Assembly (NCBI GenBank): GCA_002371675.1
Contig: DFGE01000022.1
Location: 204,180-268,179, forward strand
Direction of reading: 5' to 3'
From: Clostridiales bacterium UBA3758
GTDB lineage: Bacteria > Bacillota > Clostridia > Oscillospirales > Oscillospiraceae
Length of the DNA: 64,000 nt
Below the pieces are notes generated by a model. The model was not told where the DNA came from. It did no database searches and saw only the letters and a list, made by a program, of their open reading frames with translations. Position 1 is the stretch's first letter, and each line of letters starts with the position of its first letter. Shown here in pieces: positions 1-9,245 of this stretch. The position numbers and the translations under genes were made by a program.

Positions 1-1112
1 GCCGGACCGAGATTGGCGGAAACCATACGGACCACCAGCTTGGCTGCGTGCTGGCCGGTGCCGTAAGCGTCGACACGCTGGCGGCCGTCGACCTCAACAG
101 CGACGGTGTGATCCGTGTGCTCTCGGAGGGCTACCCGCTCTGCGAGATCGCTTTGGACGAGCCGGAAATCCGTGAGGATGAAAAGGGCACGACCGCTGCG
201 CTCATCCGCGGTGTCGCCGCGCGCATTGCCTCCCGTCCTCGCGCCATCCAGGGCTTTGACGCCTATGTGACATCCCGCGTGCTGCCCGGCAGCGGGCTGA
301 GCTCCTCCGCTGCCTTCGAGGTACTGATCGGCACGATCATCAACGAGCTCAGCTGCTGCGGGCTGAACGCCGTCGAGATTGCGCAGATCGGGCAGTATGC
401 GGAAAACGTGTACTTTGGAAAGCCCTGCGGCCTGATGGATCAGATGGCCTCCTCCGTAGGCGGCATCGTGACCATTGATTTTGCCGATCGGGACAAGCCC
501 GTCGTCGAGCCCTTGGCCTTTGATTTTTCCTCCTGCGGCCATGCGCTGTGCATCGTAAATTCCGGCGCGGATCACGCCGACCTGACGGACGAGTACGCGG
601 CGATCCCGCGTGAGCTCAAAAAGGTATGCGCCGTGTTCGGGAAGGACGTTCTGCGAGAGGTAGACGAGGCGGAATTTTACAGCCGCCTGCCCGAAGTGCG
701 CAAGTTGGCCGGGGATCGCGCGGTAATGCGCGCGATGCACGTCTATGACGATAACCGCCGCGTCCAACAAGAAGTCGAGGCGCTGAAAGCGAACGACTTT
801 GCACGTTTCCTGGAATTGGTCAACGAGTCCGGCCGCTCCTCCTGGCTGTACCTGCAAAACGTCGTCCCCACGGGGAACACGGCGCACCAGGAGCTTGCGC
901 TGACGCTCGCGCTCGCCGCTAAGCTGCTGGGAGGCCGCGGCGCCTGCCGCGTACACGGAGGCGGCTTCGCCGGGACGATCCAGGCCTTCGTGCCGCTGGA
1001 TCTGCTTGAGAGCTTCCGCAGCGGTATGGACGCCGTGCTCGGCGCAGGCGCTTGCCAGGTGCTGTCCATCCGCCCTGAGGGCGGCGTACTGCTGGAGGAG
1101 GATAAGACATGA
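1..1112 (+). CDS. galK: Galactokinase, 5' end cut by window
   Basis: Phosphorylates galactose to galactose-1-phosphate, the first step of the Leloir pathway in the cytoplasm. The reading frame is already open at base 3 and begins with the galactokinase signature GRTEIGGNHTDH, so the true start lies upstream; about 30-40 N-terminal residues are missing. The GHMP-kinase ATP-binding motif PGSGLSSSAA is encoded near bases 283-315, and a glycine-rich C-terminal motif (GGGFAGT) near 958-978. It overlaps galT by 4 bases (ATGA), so the two are translationally coupled. The internal ATG at 48 is not the start because the signature precedes it. Confidence 0.95.
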   Translation, partial: RTEIGGNHTDHQLGCVLAGAVSVDTLAAVDLNSDGVIRVLSEGYPLCEIALDEPEIREDEKGTTAALIRGVAARIASRPRAIQGFDAYVTSRVLPGSGLSSSAAFEVLIGTIINELSCCGLNAVEIAQIGQYAENVYFGKPCGLMDQMASSVGGIVTIDFADRDKPVVEPLAFDFSSCGHALCIVNSGADHADLTDEYAAIPRELKKVCAVFGKDVLREVDEAEFYSRLPEVRKLAGDRAVMRAMHVYDDNRRVQQEVEALKANDFARFLELVNESGRSSWLYLQNVVPTGNTAHQELALTLALAAKLLGGRGACRVHGGGFAGTIQAFVPLDLLESFRSGMDAVLGAGACQVLSIRPEGGVLLEEDKT

Positions 1113-2593
1113 GAGGATACATCAACGCGCTCATACGCTACGCGCTCGACAAGGGGCTTCTTGAGAGCGGAGACGAGCTCTGGGCTTTCAACCGCCTGCT
1201 CGAGGTCATGGGTCTGGATGAGGCCGAGGGGGAAGAGATCGGCGATCCCGAGCTCTGCGAGATCCTGCAGGCGCTCACGGACGACGCCGTTTCCCGCGGG
1301 CTTCTGGACGACAACATCACCGCACGCGATCTTTTCGACACCAAGCTCATGGGCGCCATCACCCCTCTTCCCCACGAGCTGCGGAAGAAATTCGCCGCGC
1401 TCTACGAAGCGAGCCCCGAGGCCGCGACCGATTGGTTCTACCGCTTCAGCTGCGACACCAACTATATCCGCCGCGACCGGATCCGCAAGGATCTCAAGTG
1501 GGTCTATGCCTGCGAATACGGCGATCTGGACATCACGGTCAACCTCTCCAAGCCAGAGAAGGACCCGCGCGCCATCGCGGCCGCCCGCCTTGCGCCGCAG
1601 TCGGGCTATCCGAAGTGCCAGCTCTGCGCGGAAAACGAGGGCTACGCCGGGCGTATGAACCACCCCGCGCGGCAGAACCACCGCATCATGCCGCTCACCA
1701 TCGCCGGTTCCCCCTGGTACTGGCAGTACTCCCCCTATGTGTACTACAACGAGCACTGCATCGTCTTCAATTCACAGCACACGCCGATGAAAATCGACCG
1801 CAGCGCCTTTGAAAAGCTCTTCGACTTTGTGACGCTCTTCCCGCACTATTTCGTCGGCTCCAACGCGGATCTGCCCATCGTGGGCGGCTCCATCCTCAGT
1901 CACGATCATTTTCAGGGCGGCCACTATGAGTTTGCCATGGCCAAGGCGCCGATCGAAACGAAGATCGAGTTCCGCGGCTATGAGGATGTGGAGGCCGGGC
2001 TCGTGAAATGGCCGATGTCCGTCATCCGGCTCACGGCGGCGGGCCGCAGCCGTATCGTCGAACTGGCAGACAAGATCCTGACGCGCTGGCGCGGCTACAG
2101 CGATGCGAGCGCCGTGATCTACGCCGAGACCGACGGCACGCCGCACAACACCATCACGCCGATCGCCCGCCGCCGCGGCGAACAATACCAGCTTGACCTT
2201 GTGCTGCGCAACAACCTAACTACCGAGGAGTACCCGCTCGGGCTCTATCATCCGCATCAGGAGCTGCACCATATCAAGAAAGAGAACATCGGCCTCATCG
2301 AGGTCATGGGTCTGGCGGTGCTCCCCTCCCGGCTCAAGGGCGAGCTGGAGGAGCTCAGACGGGCCATCCTCGCGGGAGAGGATCTGCGCGTCAACGAGAA
2401 GACCGCCGCGCACGCAGACTGGGCCGAGGGACTCAAGCATTATTACGACTTCAACGAGGAGAACGCCGGGGAGATCCTCCGTCAGGAGGTAGGCCGCGTG
2501 TTCATGTGCGTGCTCGAGGACGCCGGCGTATACAAGCGCACGCCCTCCGGCAAGACCGCCTTCCTGCGTTTTATCGACGCGGTCAACGCGTAA
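1109..2593 (+). CDS. galT: UDP-glucose--hexose-1-phosphate uridylyltransferase, class II
   Basis: Exchanges UMP between UDP-glucose and galactose-1-phosphate, the Leloir step after GalK. The 494-residue length and the N-terminal helical region match the Firmicutes class II GalT rather than the shorter E. coli-type enzyme. Visible conserved stretches include a SHDHFQGG histidine motif (near base 1900), CQLCAENEGYAGR (near 1617) and YHPHQELHHIKKENIGLIEVMG (near 2250). The start overlaps the galK stop. The unit ends at the hairpin at 2639. Confidence 0.96.
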   Translation: MRGYINALIRYALDKGLLESGDELWAFNRLLEVMGLDEAEGEEIGDPELCEILQALTDDAVSRGLLDDNITARDLFDTKLMGAITPLPHELRKKFAALYEASPEAATDWFYRFSCDTNYIRRDRIRKDLKWVYACEYGDLDITVNLSKPEKDPRAIAAARLAPQSGYPKCQLCAENEGYAGRMNHPARQNHRIMPLTIAGSPWYWQYSPYVYYNEHCIVFNSQHTPMKIDRSAFEKLFDFVTLFPHYFVGSNADLPIVGGSILSHDHFQGGHYEFAMAKAPIETKIEFRGYEDVEAGLVKWPMSVIRLTAAGRSRIVELADKILTRWRGYSDASAVIYAETDGTPHNTITPIARRRGEQYQLDLVLRNNLTTEEYPLGLYHPHQELHHIKKENIGLIEVMGLAVLPSRLKGELEELRRAILAGEDLRVNEKTAAHADWAEGLKHYYDFNEENAGEILRQEVGRVFMCVLEDAGVYKRTPSGKTAFLRFIDAVNA

Positions 2594-2638
2594 AAAGCGC
2601 GGCGGAAACCGCACCCTTGTGTAAAAACACATAATAGT

Positions 2639-2666
2639 AAAAGCCGCTGCTGATGCAGCGGCTTTT
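2639..2666. terminator. Bidirectional terminator between galT and moaC
   Basis: A perfect 12-base-pair stem with a TGAT loop, A-rich on the left and T-rich on the right, sits between two convergent genes and can serve both strands. Confidence 0.85.
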
Positions 2667-2684
2667 CCATTTCTTACGCATTCA

Positions 2685-3173
2685 TCACGGCTCGTCGCGG
2701 TGGAATTCCCCATGCACGCCCCCGGTTTTGGAAAGAAGCCGGATATCGGAGATCACCATGTCCTTCTGCACGGCCTTGCACATGTCATAAACCGTGAGCG
2801 CGGCGACGGAGACCGCAGTCAGCGCTTCCATTTCCACGCCGGTGCGCCCGTCGCAGCGGACGGAGGCCTCGATCTCGACCGAGAGGCGTTGCTCGTCGAG
2901 AGAGAGGCTGAGGTCAATGCCGCTGATGGGGATGGGGTGGCACATGGGGATCAGATCCGGCGTGCGCTTTGCTCCCATCACGCCCGCGACCTGCGCGACC
3001 GTCAGCACATCGCCCTTTTTCATGCCGCCGCTGCGGATGAGCGCAAAGGTGTGCTCGTTCACGAGCACGCGCCCGGCTGCCACCGCGGTGCGGGTCGAGA
3101 CAGGTTTTTCGCCTACGTCCACCATTTTGGCGCGGCCTTCCTCATTGAAGTGCGTAAAATCCTCCACCGTCAT
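2685..3173 (-). CDS. moaC: Cyclic pyranopterin monophosphate synthase
   Basis: Converts the MoaA product to cyclic pyranopterin monophosphate in molybdenum cofactor synthesis. The 162-residue length is normal. Visible family motifs are the KxGDVL stretch, LIPMCHPIPI, and VEMEALTAVSVAALTVYDMCKA in the second half. I chose the ATG at 3173 because AAAGGAG lies 6 bases upstream; an open frame continues to 3272 but its extra residues are not MoaC-like. No other cofactor gene is adjacent, so here it is solitary. A sigma-A promoter lies at 3196-3224. Confidence 0.93.
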   Translation of the reverse strand: MTVEDFTHFNEEGRAKMVDVGEKPVSTRTAVAAGRVLVNEHTFALIRSGGMKKGDVLTVAQVAGVMGAKRTPDLIPMCHPIPISGIDLSLSLDEQRLSVEIEASVRCDGRTGVEMEALTAVSVAALTVYDMCKAVQKDMVISDIRLLSKTGGVHGEFHRDEP

Positions 3174-3195
3174 CGCTCCTTTACTTGATGGCTCG

Positions 3196-3224
3196 AGTAT
3201 ATCACAAGAGGGACGCGATTTCAA
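3196..3224 (-). promoter_or_regulatory. Sigma-A promoter of moaC
   Basis: On the minus strand TTGAAA (3219-3224) and TATACT (3196-3201) are separated by 17 bases, placed directly upstream of the moaC ribosome binding site. Confidence 0.65.
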
Positions 3225-3316
3225 TTGCGAGAACTGCAAACTGCGCATAGTCCGGGCGCGGCGGCGATACACTCTACGGGTGATGAAATGAACCGACCGA
3301 ACTCCTGCGCGCCTGT

Positions 3317-3886
3317 ATGATCGAGCGCGCCGTTTTCTTCCTGCTCACGGCCGTGCTGCTCACGGCGCTGCCGTATGAGACGACGGCTCTGCTCGCCGCC
3401 GCGGCGGTGCACGAGCTGGGTCATATCGGCACGCTCCGCTTCCTGGGCGGGCGGATCGACAGCTTCCGCTTTGAGGGGCGGGGCTTTTGTCTGCGCTTCC
3501 GTGAGCCAAACGAGCTCTGGAGCAGCGTTCTGATCGCCTTTGCCGGCCCGCTGGCCGGGCTGCTGTTTGCGCAGCTGTTGATGCTGCTTCATATGAAAAC
3601 AGGCTGGAACTGGCTGCGGCTCTGCGCGGGCTGCAGCGCGCTGCTCTCGGTCTTCAACCTCCTCCCCGCACATCCGCTCGACGGCGGGCAGATCCTCGAG
3701 CCGCTCGCCGCGGCGCTCTGGGGCGGCAAGCGTGCAAAACAGATCCTGCGCATCAGCGGCTGGCTCTGCTTCGGATTGCTGTTCACGGCAGGGCTGCTGC
3801 TCGCGCTGCGGGGCTATGGCTTCGCTCTGCTCGCGGCAGCACTCTTTCTGCTGCCGGAGCAGGCGCGTCGACATTGTTCACATTGA
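3317..3886 (+). CDS. Site-2 protease (M50), SpoIVFB-like
   Basis: A predicted intramembrane zinc metalloprotease of 189 residues, hydrophobic throughout with about five or six membrane segments. The zinc motif HELGH is at residues 32-36 and the third-ligand motif appears as NLLPAHPLDGGQ. No PDZ domain is present, unlike the second M50 gene of this window at 27747-28811. The compact form resembles SpoIVFB, which cleaves pro-sigma-K, but other small M50 proteases have the same layout and the substrate is not shown by context. The start ATG overlaps the stop of a 10-codon frame starting at 3288; its ribosome binding site is weak. Confidence 0.8.
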   Translation: MIERAVFFLLTAVLLTALPYETTALLAAAAVHELGHIGTLRFLGGRIDSFRFEGRGFCLRFREPNELWSSVLIAFAGPLAGLLFAQLLMLLHMKTGWNWLRLCAGCSALLSVFNLLPAHPLDGGQILEPLAAALWGGKRAKQILRISGWLCFGLLFTAGLLLALRGYGFALLAAALFLLPEQARRHCSH

Positions 3887-3891
3887 TGTGC

Positions 3892-3920
3892 TTGTTTCAC
3901 GCTCTCGGATATGGTATAGT
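3892..3920 (+). promoter_or_regulatory. Sigma-A promoter of the MoxR operon
   Basis: TTGTTT (3892-3897) and TATAGT (3915-3920) are 17 bases apart, 30 bases before the MoxR start. The -35 box begins just after the stop of the upstream M50 gene. Confidence 0.65.
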
Positions 3921-3950
3921 CGTGTAACTTCAAGTATGGAGGACACAGAT

Positions 3951-4895
3951 ATGAACACCATCAGCTCCGTCGGAAAAGCAAAGGCGGTCATCCGCGAGCT
4001 TGACAAGGCCATCGTCGGCAAGGACAACGTGCTCATCAAGGCGCTCCTCGCCGTGCTCGCCGGCGGGCATATTCTCATGGAGGACATCCCCGGCGTCGGG
4101 AAGACGACGATGGCGGTCGCCCTGTCACAGGCGCTTGGCCTCGATTACAACCGCGTGCAGTTTACGCCCGACGTGCTGCCCTCAGACGTCACGGGCTTTT
4201 CCATTTACGATAAAAATTCCGGTGAGATGCGCTACCAGAAGGGCGCGATCCTCTGCAATCTCTTCCTTGCGGACGAGCTCAACCGCGCGACAAGCCGCAC
4301 GCAGTCCGCGCTGCTGCAGGCCATGGAGGAGGGCGAGGTCACAGTGGACAACCGCACCTATCCCCTGCCGCAGCCCTTTGTCGTGATCGCAACGCAGAAT
4401 CCGGCCGGGGCGAAGGGCACGCAGCTGCTGCCCGATTCGCAGATGGACCGCTTCATGATCCGGCTCTCCATGGGCTACCCCGCCCATGACGACGAGGTGG
4501 AGATCCTGCGCAGGCGCAACATGGGGCCGGGCAGGCAGGAGCTCGCCCGGATCGTGACGCGAGAGGAGCTGCTGCACATCCGCGAGGAGGTCGAGAGCGT
4601 ATATGTCAAGGACAGTGTGCTCGACTATATCGTAACGCTCTGCGAAAAGACAAGAAAGGATCCGCGCATTCTGCAGGGCGCAAGTCCCCGCGCCTCGCTC
4701 GCGCTGAGTTCGCTTGCGCGCGCTACTGCCTGGATCCAGGGGCGGGACTATGTCCTGCCGCGCGACATTCGCTTTGTTTTCTCGGACTGCATCGAGCACC
4801 GACTCCTCTGGCCCGCCGAGCTCAGCGACCGCAGCACACAGTCCGCCGTGCTCGAGGAGCTCTTCTCCTCGGTCCCGGCTCCTGCCATCCACTGA
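3951..4895 (+). CDS. MoxR-family AAA ATPase
   Basis: A 314-residue AAA+ ATPase of the MoxR class, thought to act as a chaperone that matures partner proteins encoded next to it. Walker A (GVGKTT, Lys51), Walker B (LFLADE, residues 104-109) and the sensor stretch ATQNP are all present. The start at 3951 follows GGAGGA with a spacing of about 8; upstream in-frame codons are not MoxR-like. It is followed after one base by a DUF58 gene and then a transglutaminase gene, the classic MoxR / DUF58 / TgpA-like arrangement. Confidence 0.93.
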   Translation: MNTISSVGKAKAVIRELDKAIVGKDNVLIKALLAVLAGGHILMEDIPGVGKTTMAVALSQALGLDYNRVQFTPDVLPSDVTGFSIYDKNSGEMRYQKGAILCNLFLADELNRATSRTQSALLQAMEEGEVTVDNRTYPLPQPFVVIATQNPAGAKGTQLLPDSQMDRFMIRLSMGYPAHDDEVEILRRRNMGPGRQELARIVTREELLHIREEVESVYVKDSVLDYIVTLCEKTRKDPRILQGASPRASLALSSLARATAWIQGRDYVLPRDIRFVFSDCIEHRLLWPAELSDRSTQSAVLEELFSSVPAPAIH

Positions 4896-4896
4896 A

Positions 4897-5838
4897 ATGC
4901 CTACCTTCAGTTTTTTCCTCTATCTGCTGCTCCTCGCCGCGCTGTATTTCTTCAAGCTCGTCTATATCGGCTGGTTCGCCGGCTATCTCTTTTGGGCCGC
5001 CGTCGCGATCCCGCCGGTGCTGCTGCTTTTTTCACTGCGCTCGATGCTGTCGCTGCGCGCGTCTCTCGCTGCGCCGGAGATTGTGACGCGAGGCGCGGAG
5101 CAGAACATGGAAATCCGCTTTGAGACGAAGGCGCTGCTGCCGCTCAGCCGCGTGAGCGTGACGGTCTCGATCCGCAACCGCTATACCGGCGAGGAAGTCA
5201 GAAAACGGCTGCATCTTCTCTCTCTGAGCGAAGGAAGCGCCGCCTGCCCGCTCCCCACTGCATTCTGCGGCGCTCTGGATTGCCGGATCGAAGGGCTGGA
5301 ATGCTGCGACCTGCTGGAGCTCGTGCGCATAAAGCAAAAGCCGAACGCGGCACTGCGCTGCACCGTCGTGCCGGAGCCGATCGAAGCGGAGCGCGCACCG
5401 AAGCTGGACGCCGTATTGAACGCGGCGCCAGTGCTTGTGCCGAAATACGGCGGCGGCTACTCCGAGGAGCATGAGCTGCGCCCCTACCGCCAGGGCGACG
5501 CGGTGAAAAGCATCCACTGGAAGGTCTCCTCCAAGGTTGACAGCCCGATCGTCCGCGAGCCGCTGATCGCCGCGAACAGCGAGATCTATATTGTGCTGGA
5601 TCGTCCCGGCGAGGACGACCGGGGGCTGGAGAGCCTCTATTGGCTGAGTCTCGCGCTCTGTCAGCGCGAACTGAAGCACACGATCGTCTCCCGGGAGCTT
5701 TATCCCGTGGCAGATGAGCGCGGTGCGCTCGATGCGCTGCGCGCTATCCTCCTGCAGCCGATGGCCAAGCCCTGCATCTTCGATCCGGCCAATGCGCGCT
5801 GTATTTTCCATGTTGACGGCGGGGAGGTGCGGCTGTGA
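4897..5838 (+). CDS. DUF58 domain-containing membrane protein
   Basis: A 313-residue protein with two N-terminal membrane helices (about residues 3-20 and 25-46) and the diagnostic DUF58 motif YRQGDAVKSIHWK near residue 196. The biochemical role of DUF58 proteins is unknown; they are regularly encoded with MoxR ATPases and have a vWA-like fold. The ATG at 4897 follows the MoxR stop by one base and encodes the expected N-terminal helix. The stop overlaps the GTG start of the transglutaminase gene, so all three are coupled. Confidence 0.88.
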   Translation: MPTFSFFLYLLLLAALYFFKLVYIGWFAGYLFWAAVAIPPVLLLFSLRSMLSLRASLAAPEIVTRGAEQNMEIRFETKALLPLSRVSVTVSIRNRYTGEEVRKRLHLLSLSEGSAACPLPTAFCGALDCRIEGLECCDLLELVRIKQKPNAALRCTVVPEPIEAERAPKLDAVLNAAPVLVPKYGGGYSEEHELRPYRQGDAVKSIHWKVSSKVDSPIVREPLIAANSEIYIVLDRPGEDDRGLESLYWLSLALCQRELKHTIVSRELYPVADERGALDALRAILLQPMAKPCIFDPANARCIFHVDGGEVRL

Positions 5839-8018
5839 AGCTCAAATTGAACCGCATTGTCAACCTGCTATTGCTGCTGATGGCCGTGCTTTCTACGCTG
5901 TCGCTGCTCACGGAGAGCATCGGCAGCACGGCGAGGGCCAATCTCGCCGCGTGGACGGCTGCCGTCTGCCTCTGCGTATGGGTCGCGGCCTCCTTCCGGC
6001 GCGGCATCCTCCTCGGCATGCCTGCCGCAGGGCTGCTTCTCTACGCGGCCTACCGTCGCTTCGGCGAGGATCTCGCAGGGCAGCTTGGCGACCTGCTCGA
6101 CCAGATAGGCGGGGCATACTACACGCAGATCTACGCGCCGGGCAGCGAGTTCCTCTATGACAGGGCGACAGAGGATCAGACGATGGTCCTGCTGCTCGTC
6201 GGCTTCCTGCTCGCCGCTTTCCTGGCCTCCGCGCTGACGCTGCGCAGCGGCCGCATCTTTATCATGCTGCTCGGCACGCTGCCGATCCTCGGCTTCTGTA
6301 TTGCTGTGAACGCAGAGCCATCGACGTTTCCCACGGTCTGTATCACGGCCTTCTGGGCTCTCCTGCTGATCAGCGGAGACCGCTGGGACCCCGACTCGTC
6401 CAGCGGCCGCGCGGTGATCCTCTCCGTTCTTCCCGTCGCGCTCGTGCTGCTGGCGCTGCTCGCGCTGCGGCCGCCCACCTCCTATACCTACACAGAAAAG
6501 GACCTCGCGATGAGCCGCAGCGTGGACGAGTTCCTCAGCCGCATTGCGGATACCTTTTCCACACAGCAAGAGCAGCTTGTCCCGTCCTTCGCCGAGACGC
6601 TGCCTGTGATTGCGGAGAGCAGTGGAGAAGGTGAAATGACCGAGCTGCCCGCGTTCGCGCTCTCCTGGCAGCAGGAGGATACGCTGGCGTTGACGGAGCC
6701 CTATGATCGACTATCGGCGGCGCTGCCGGTCTTTCGCTACACAGCCGAGCGAGACGGAAGACTGTATTTCCGCACACGCTCCTATGGAGACTATACCGGC
6801 TCGGGATGGTCTCCGGCCGAGGAGCCGCCGGGCATGAGCTCGCTGAATTTCACGGCGGAGGCCGCGGCGGAGGGGCACTCCGCGGCGTACAGCCTGCGCC
6901 TCGAGATGCTGACTGCATGCGCCGACCTGCCGCTCCCCTATTTCACCGTTTGGGAGGAAGCGGGTGACAGCGGCGCGCAGAGCACCGCGCCCGGGACGCT
7001 GACGCTGCGCTGCTACGCCGCCTCCCTTTCGGAGCTGACCCTGCCGCGCGGCCTGCGGGCGCAGGAGGAGGCCTATCGCGTTTACGCGCAGGAGGTCTAT
7101 ACCAGGCTGCCGGAGGAGACCCGCGAGGCCGTCCTCGCATTCTGCGCCCTGCGGGGTCTCACGGCTGATGACCCGGCGCTGATCGAAACGATAGCGGAGA
7201 CCGTGCGCTCGCAAGTCAGCTATGATCTGGACGCCGTCTACCCGGACGGCGACGTGGTTACCTATTTTCTGACCCGGGCCGATGGCGGATACTGCATCCA
7301 CTATGCGAGCGCTGCAGCCGCGATCTGCCGTGCGCTGGGCATTCCCGCGCGCGTCACCGTGGGCTTCGTATCCGAAGCAAGGGCCGGAGATACTGTGACG
7401 GTCAGCGGCGCGGACGCACACGCCTGGGTGGAGATCTACCGGGAAGGGCTCGGCTGGCTGCCTCTGGAGGTCACCGGGCAGAGCGCCTCTGCGGCGAGAG
7501 AAAGCGGCGAAAGCACGGAGGAAAGCCCGGAGACGGAGACGGAGACGCAGGCGCTGATGCAGAGCGAAGCCGACGTGCCGACAGCCATCCCCTCCCCGCC
7601 TCCCGCTCCGACTCCCGGCGCGCAGACGCTGCCGGTCGGTTGGGTGGAGGAAGCGGAAGCGCCGTCCTCTCTGCCGAGCTGGGCGATCCTGCTGATCGCC
7701 GCGGCGATCTTTGCTGCGCTCTTCTTCCTGCGCTATGCGCTGCTGCGCCGCGTCATGAAGCGGCGGATCAGCCAGGCGGACAACGGCAAGGCCGTTATCG
7801 CCATGTACCGCAGCGCGAAAAAGGCCGCCGGGTCGGAGTACGCGATCCCCGATACGCTGCGCATGGCGGCGGAGAAGGCCGTGTTCAGTCGTCGCGGCGT
7901 CACGGCCGAGGAGCGCGCTGCCGCCGGGGATGCGCTGGACGCGCTGCTGCGCGAGCAGCTTCAGAGCCGCTCCCCCTTCGGCGCCTTTGTGTTCCGCTAT
8001 TGGCAGGGTCTCGCCTGA
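5835..8018 (+). CDS. Transglutaminase-like membrane protein (TgpA-type)
   Basis: A 727-residue protein: a block of N-terminal membrane helices (to about residue 215), an extracellular transglutaminase-core domain, a low-complexity Thr/Glu/Pro linker (about 555-595), one more membrane helix near 615-635 and a cytoplasmic DUF4129-like tail. The catalytic Cys487 is in GGYCIHYAS and His529 in DAHAWVE. The third triad position reads PLEVTG (Glu545) where many transglutaminases have Asp. It starts with GTG overlapping the DUF58 stop. It probably acts on cell-envelope proteins or peptides together with the MoxR and DUF58 products; the substrate is unknown. Confidence 0.88.
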   Translation: MKLKLNRIVNLLLLLMAVLSTLSLLTESIGSTARANLAAWTAAVCLCVWVAASFRRGILLGMPAAGLLLYAAYRRFGEDLAGQLGDLLDQIGGAYYTQIYAPGSEFLYDRATEDQTMVLLLVGFLLAAFLASALTLRSGRIFIMLLGTLPILGFCIAVNAEPSTFPTVCITAFWALLLISGDRWDPDSSSGRAVILSVLPVALVLLALLALRPPTSYTYTEKDLAMSRSVDEFLSRIADTFSTQQEQLVPSFAETLPVIAESSGEGEMTELPAFALSWQQEDTLALTEPYDRLSAALPVFRYTAERDGRLYFRTRSYGDYTGSGWSPAEEPPGMSSLNFTAEAAAEGHSAAYSLRLEMLTACADLPLPYFTVWEEAGDSGAQSTAPGTLTLRCYAASLSELTLPRGLRAQEEAYRVYAQEVYTRLPEETREAVLAFCALRGLTADDPALIETIAETVRSQVSYDLDAVYPDGDVVTYFLTRADGGYCIHYASAAAAICRALGIPARVTVGFVSEARAGDTVTVSGADAHAWVEIYREGLGWLPLEVTGQSASAARESGESTEESPETETETQALMQSEADVPTAIPSPPPAPTPGAQTLPVGWVEEAEAPSSLPSWAILLIAAAIFAALFFLRYALLRRVMKRRISQADNGKAVIAMYRSAKKAAGSEYAIPDTLRMAAEKAVFSRRGVTAEERAAAGDALDALLREQLQSRSPFGAFVFRYWQGLA

Positions 8019-8062
8019 CTACTGCCCGGCGCAGGCAGAACTGCTCCTGATCGCGTGAAGTT

Positions 8063-8090
8063 TTGATAGCTTTTCCGAAATGGATATGGT
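8063..8090 (+). promoter_or_regulatory. Possible promoter of the PAP2 gene
   Basis: TTGATA (8063-8068) and TATGGT (8085-8090) are 16 bases apart. A better -10 (TAGAAT, 8090-8095) lacks a well-placed -35, so the exact assignment is uncertain. Confidence 0.35.
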
Positions 8091-8129
8091 AGAATAGCGG
8101 CAAGACAGAAAGAAAGGAAGAATGCATCT

Positions 8130-8762
8130 ATGGACATGACCTCCGCCGCGCTCTGGCTCAACACCGTCTTCGCCGGCTTCGACCAGTCCGTCACCCAGGC
8201 GGTGCACAGCCTCTATGACTGGGGCGGCTCCGCGATGACCGTCTTCATGAGCTTTATCTCCCTGCTCGGCAAGGGCGGCATATTCCTCATCCTGCTCTCG
8301 CTTGCGCTGCTTTTCGTGAAAAAGACCCGCCGCTACGGCACAGCGATGGCCTTCGGGCTGCTGATCGGCGTGATCCTCGTAAACCTCTTTTTGAAGGTCT
8401 GGGTCGCCAGGCCGCGCCCCTATGCCGATATCAACGGCTTCTTCTACCCGCTCTGGGTTCAGATGGGCAGCCACATGGAGAGCGATATGAGCTTCCCCTC
8501 CGGGCATACCAACGCGGCCTTCGCCGCCATGATCCCGCTGTTTCTGCTGGGCAACAAGAAAGTCAGCTGGCTGGCCGTCGTGTTTGGGCTGCTGATGGGG
8601 CTGAGCCGCATCTATCTCGTTGTGCACTATCCTACCGATGTTCTCGGCGGACTCATCACCGGCACGCTCAGCGGCATCCTCGGCACGCTCATCGCCCTCA
8701 AGCTGCCCAAGGGCTGGTACGCCTGGCCGCTCGGAGGGAAGAAAAGGGAACCCGCGGCATGA
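8130..8762 (+). CDS. PAP2-family membrane phosphatase
   Basis: A 210-residue integral membrane phosphatase with the three PAP2 signature motifs in order: KVWVARPRP, FPSGHTNAAF and SRIYLVVHYPTDVLGG. The family dephosphorylates lipid phosphates such as undecaprenyl pyrophosphate or phosphatidic acid on the outer face of the membrane. The ATG follows an AAAGGAAG ribosome binding site. It overlaps the next small gene by 4 bases. The substrate cannot be told from sequence alone. Confidence 0.9.
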   Translation: MDMTSAALWLNTVFAGFDQSVTQAVHSLYDWGGSAMTVFMSFISLLGKGGIFLILLSLALLFVKKTRRYGTAMAFGLLIGVILVNLFLKVWVARPRPYADINGFFYPLWVQMGSHMESDMSFPSGHTNAAFAAMIPLFLLGNKKVSWLAVVFGLLMGLSRIYLVVHYPTDVLGGLITGTLSGILGTLIALKLPKGWYAWPLGGKKREPAA

Positions 8763-9154
8763 GCTTATTCGGACTCAGATTCAAGGGCGTCGACAAGAAA
8801 TACATCAAGGATGAAGCGCATATCGCTGATTTCAAGGCCGCGCGGAAGATCGGCCGGGTGAGCATTGGCGAGCTCTGCCTCTACTACCGCGACCTCGGCG
8901 TGAAGTACTATGTACCCTACGAGTATATCGACCGCAGCTTCACCCGCATCAGCGAGTGCCAGCCGGACGACAGCCCCGCCTATTACTACTACCGCCTGAT
9001 CCTTGTCCACGACGGTAAGGAGTTTGCCAACCTCATTTTCAACGAAGAGAAGGACGTGGACGAGATCCACGCGATCCTCAAGGAGAAGCACCCCGGCATC
9101 GCGCACGGCTACGTCCCCCCTGCTGACGGCAGGGAAAGGCCGAAATTCATGTAA
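8759..9154 (+). CDS. Conserved hypothetical protein, possibly PH-like
   Basis: I do not recognise this 131-residue protein as a named family. It has no membrane segment or signal peptide, is rich in Tyr and charged residues, and its alternation of beta-type stretches (SIGELCLYYRDLG, VPYEYIDRSFTRI, YYYRLILVHDGKEFANLIF) ending in an acidic helix is compatible with a PH-like fold; that is a guess. It overlaps the PAP2 gene by 4 bases (ATGA), so it is co-translated with it, and ends just before a strong terminator. Confidence 0.75.
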   Translation: MSLFGLRFKGVDKKYIKDEAHIADFKAARKIGRVSIGELCLYYRDLGVKYYVPYEYIDRSFTRISECQPDDSPAYYYYRLILVHDGKEFANLIFNEEKDVDEIHAILKEKHPGIAHGYVPPADGRERPKFM

Positions 9155-9168
9155 TACTCCGCTTTATA

Positions 9169-9206
9169 CGCGAAATCCCCCCGGCGAGAGCCGGGGGGAT
9201 TTCGCG
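9169..9206. terminator. Strong terminator between convergent genes
   Basis: A long near-perfect GC-rich stem with a short GCGAGAG loop, flanked by A/T-rich ends, lies between the hypothetical gene (+) and plsY (-). Confidence 0.85.
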
Positions 9207-9245
9207 TTTATTGTACGACCGAGTCATGATACTGCGGCCGGAAGA

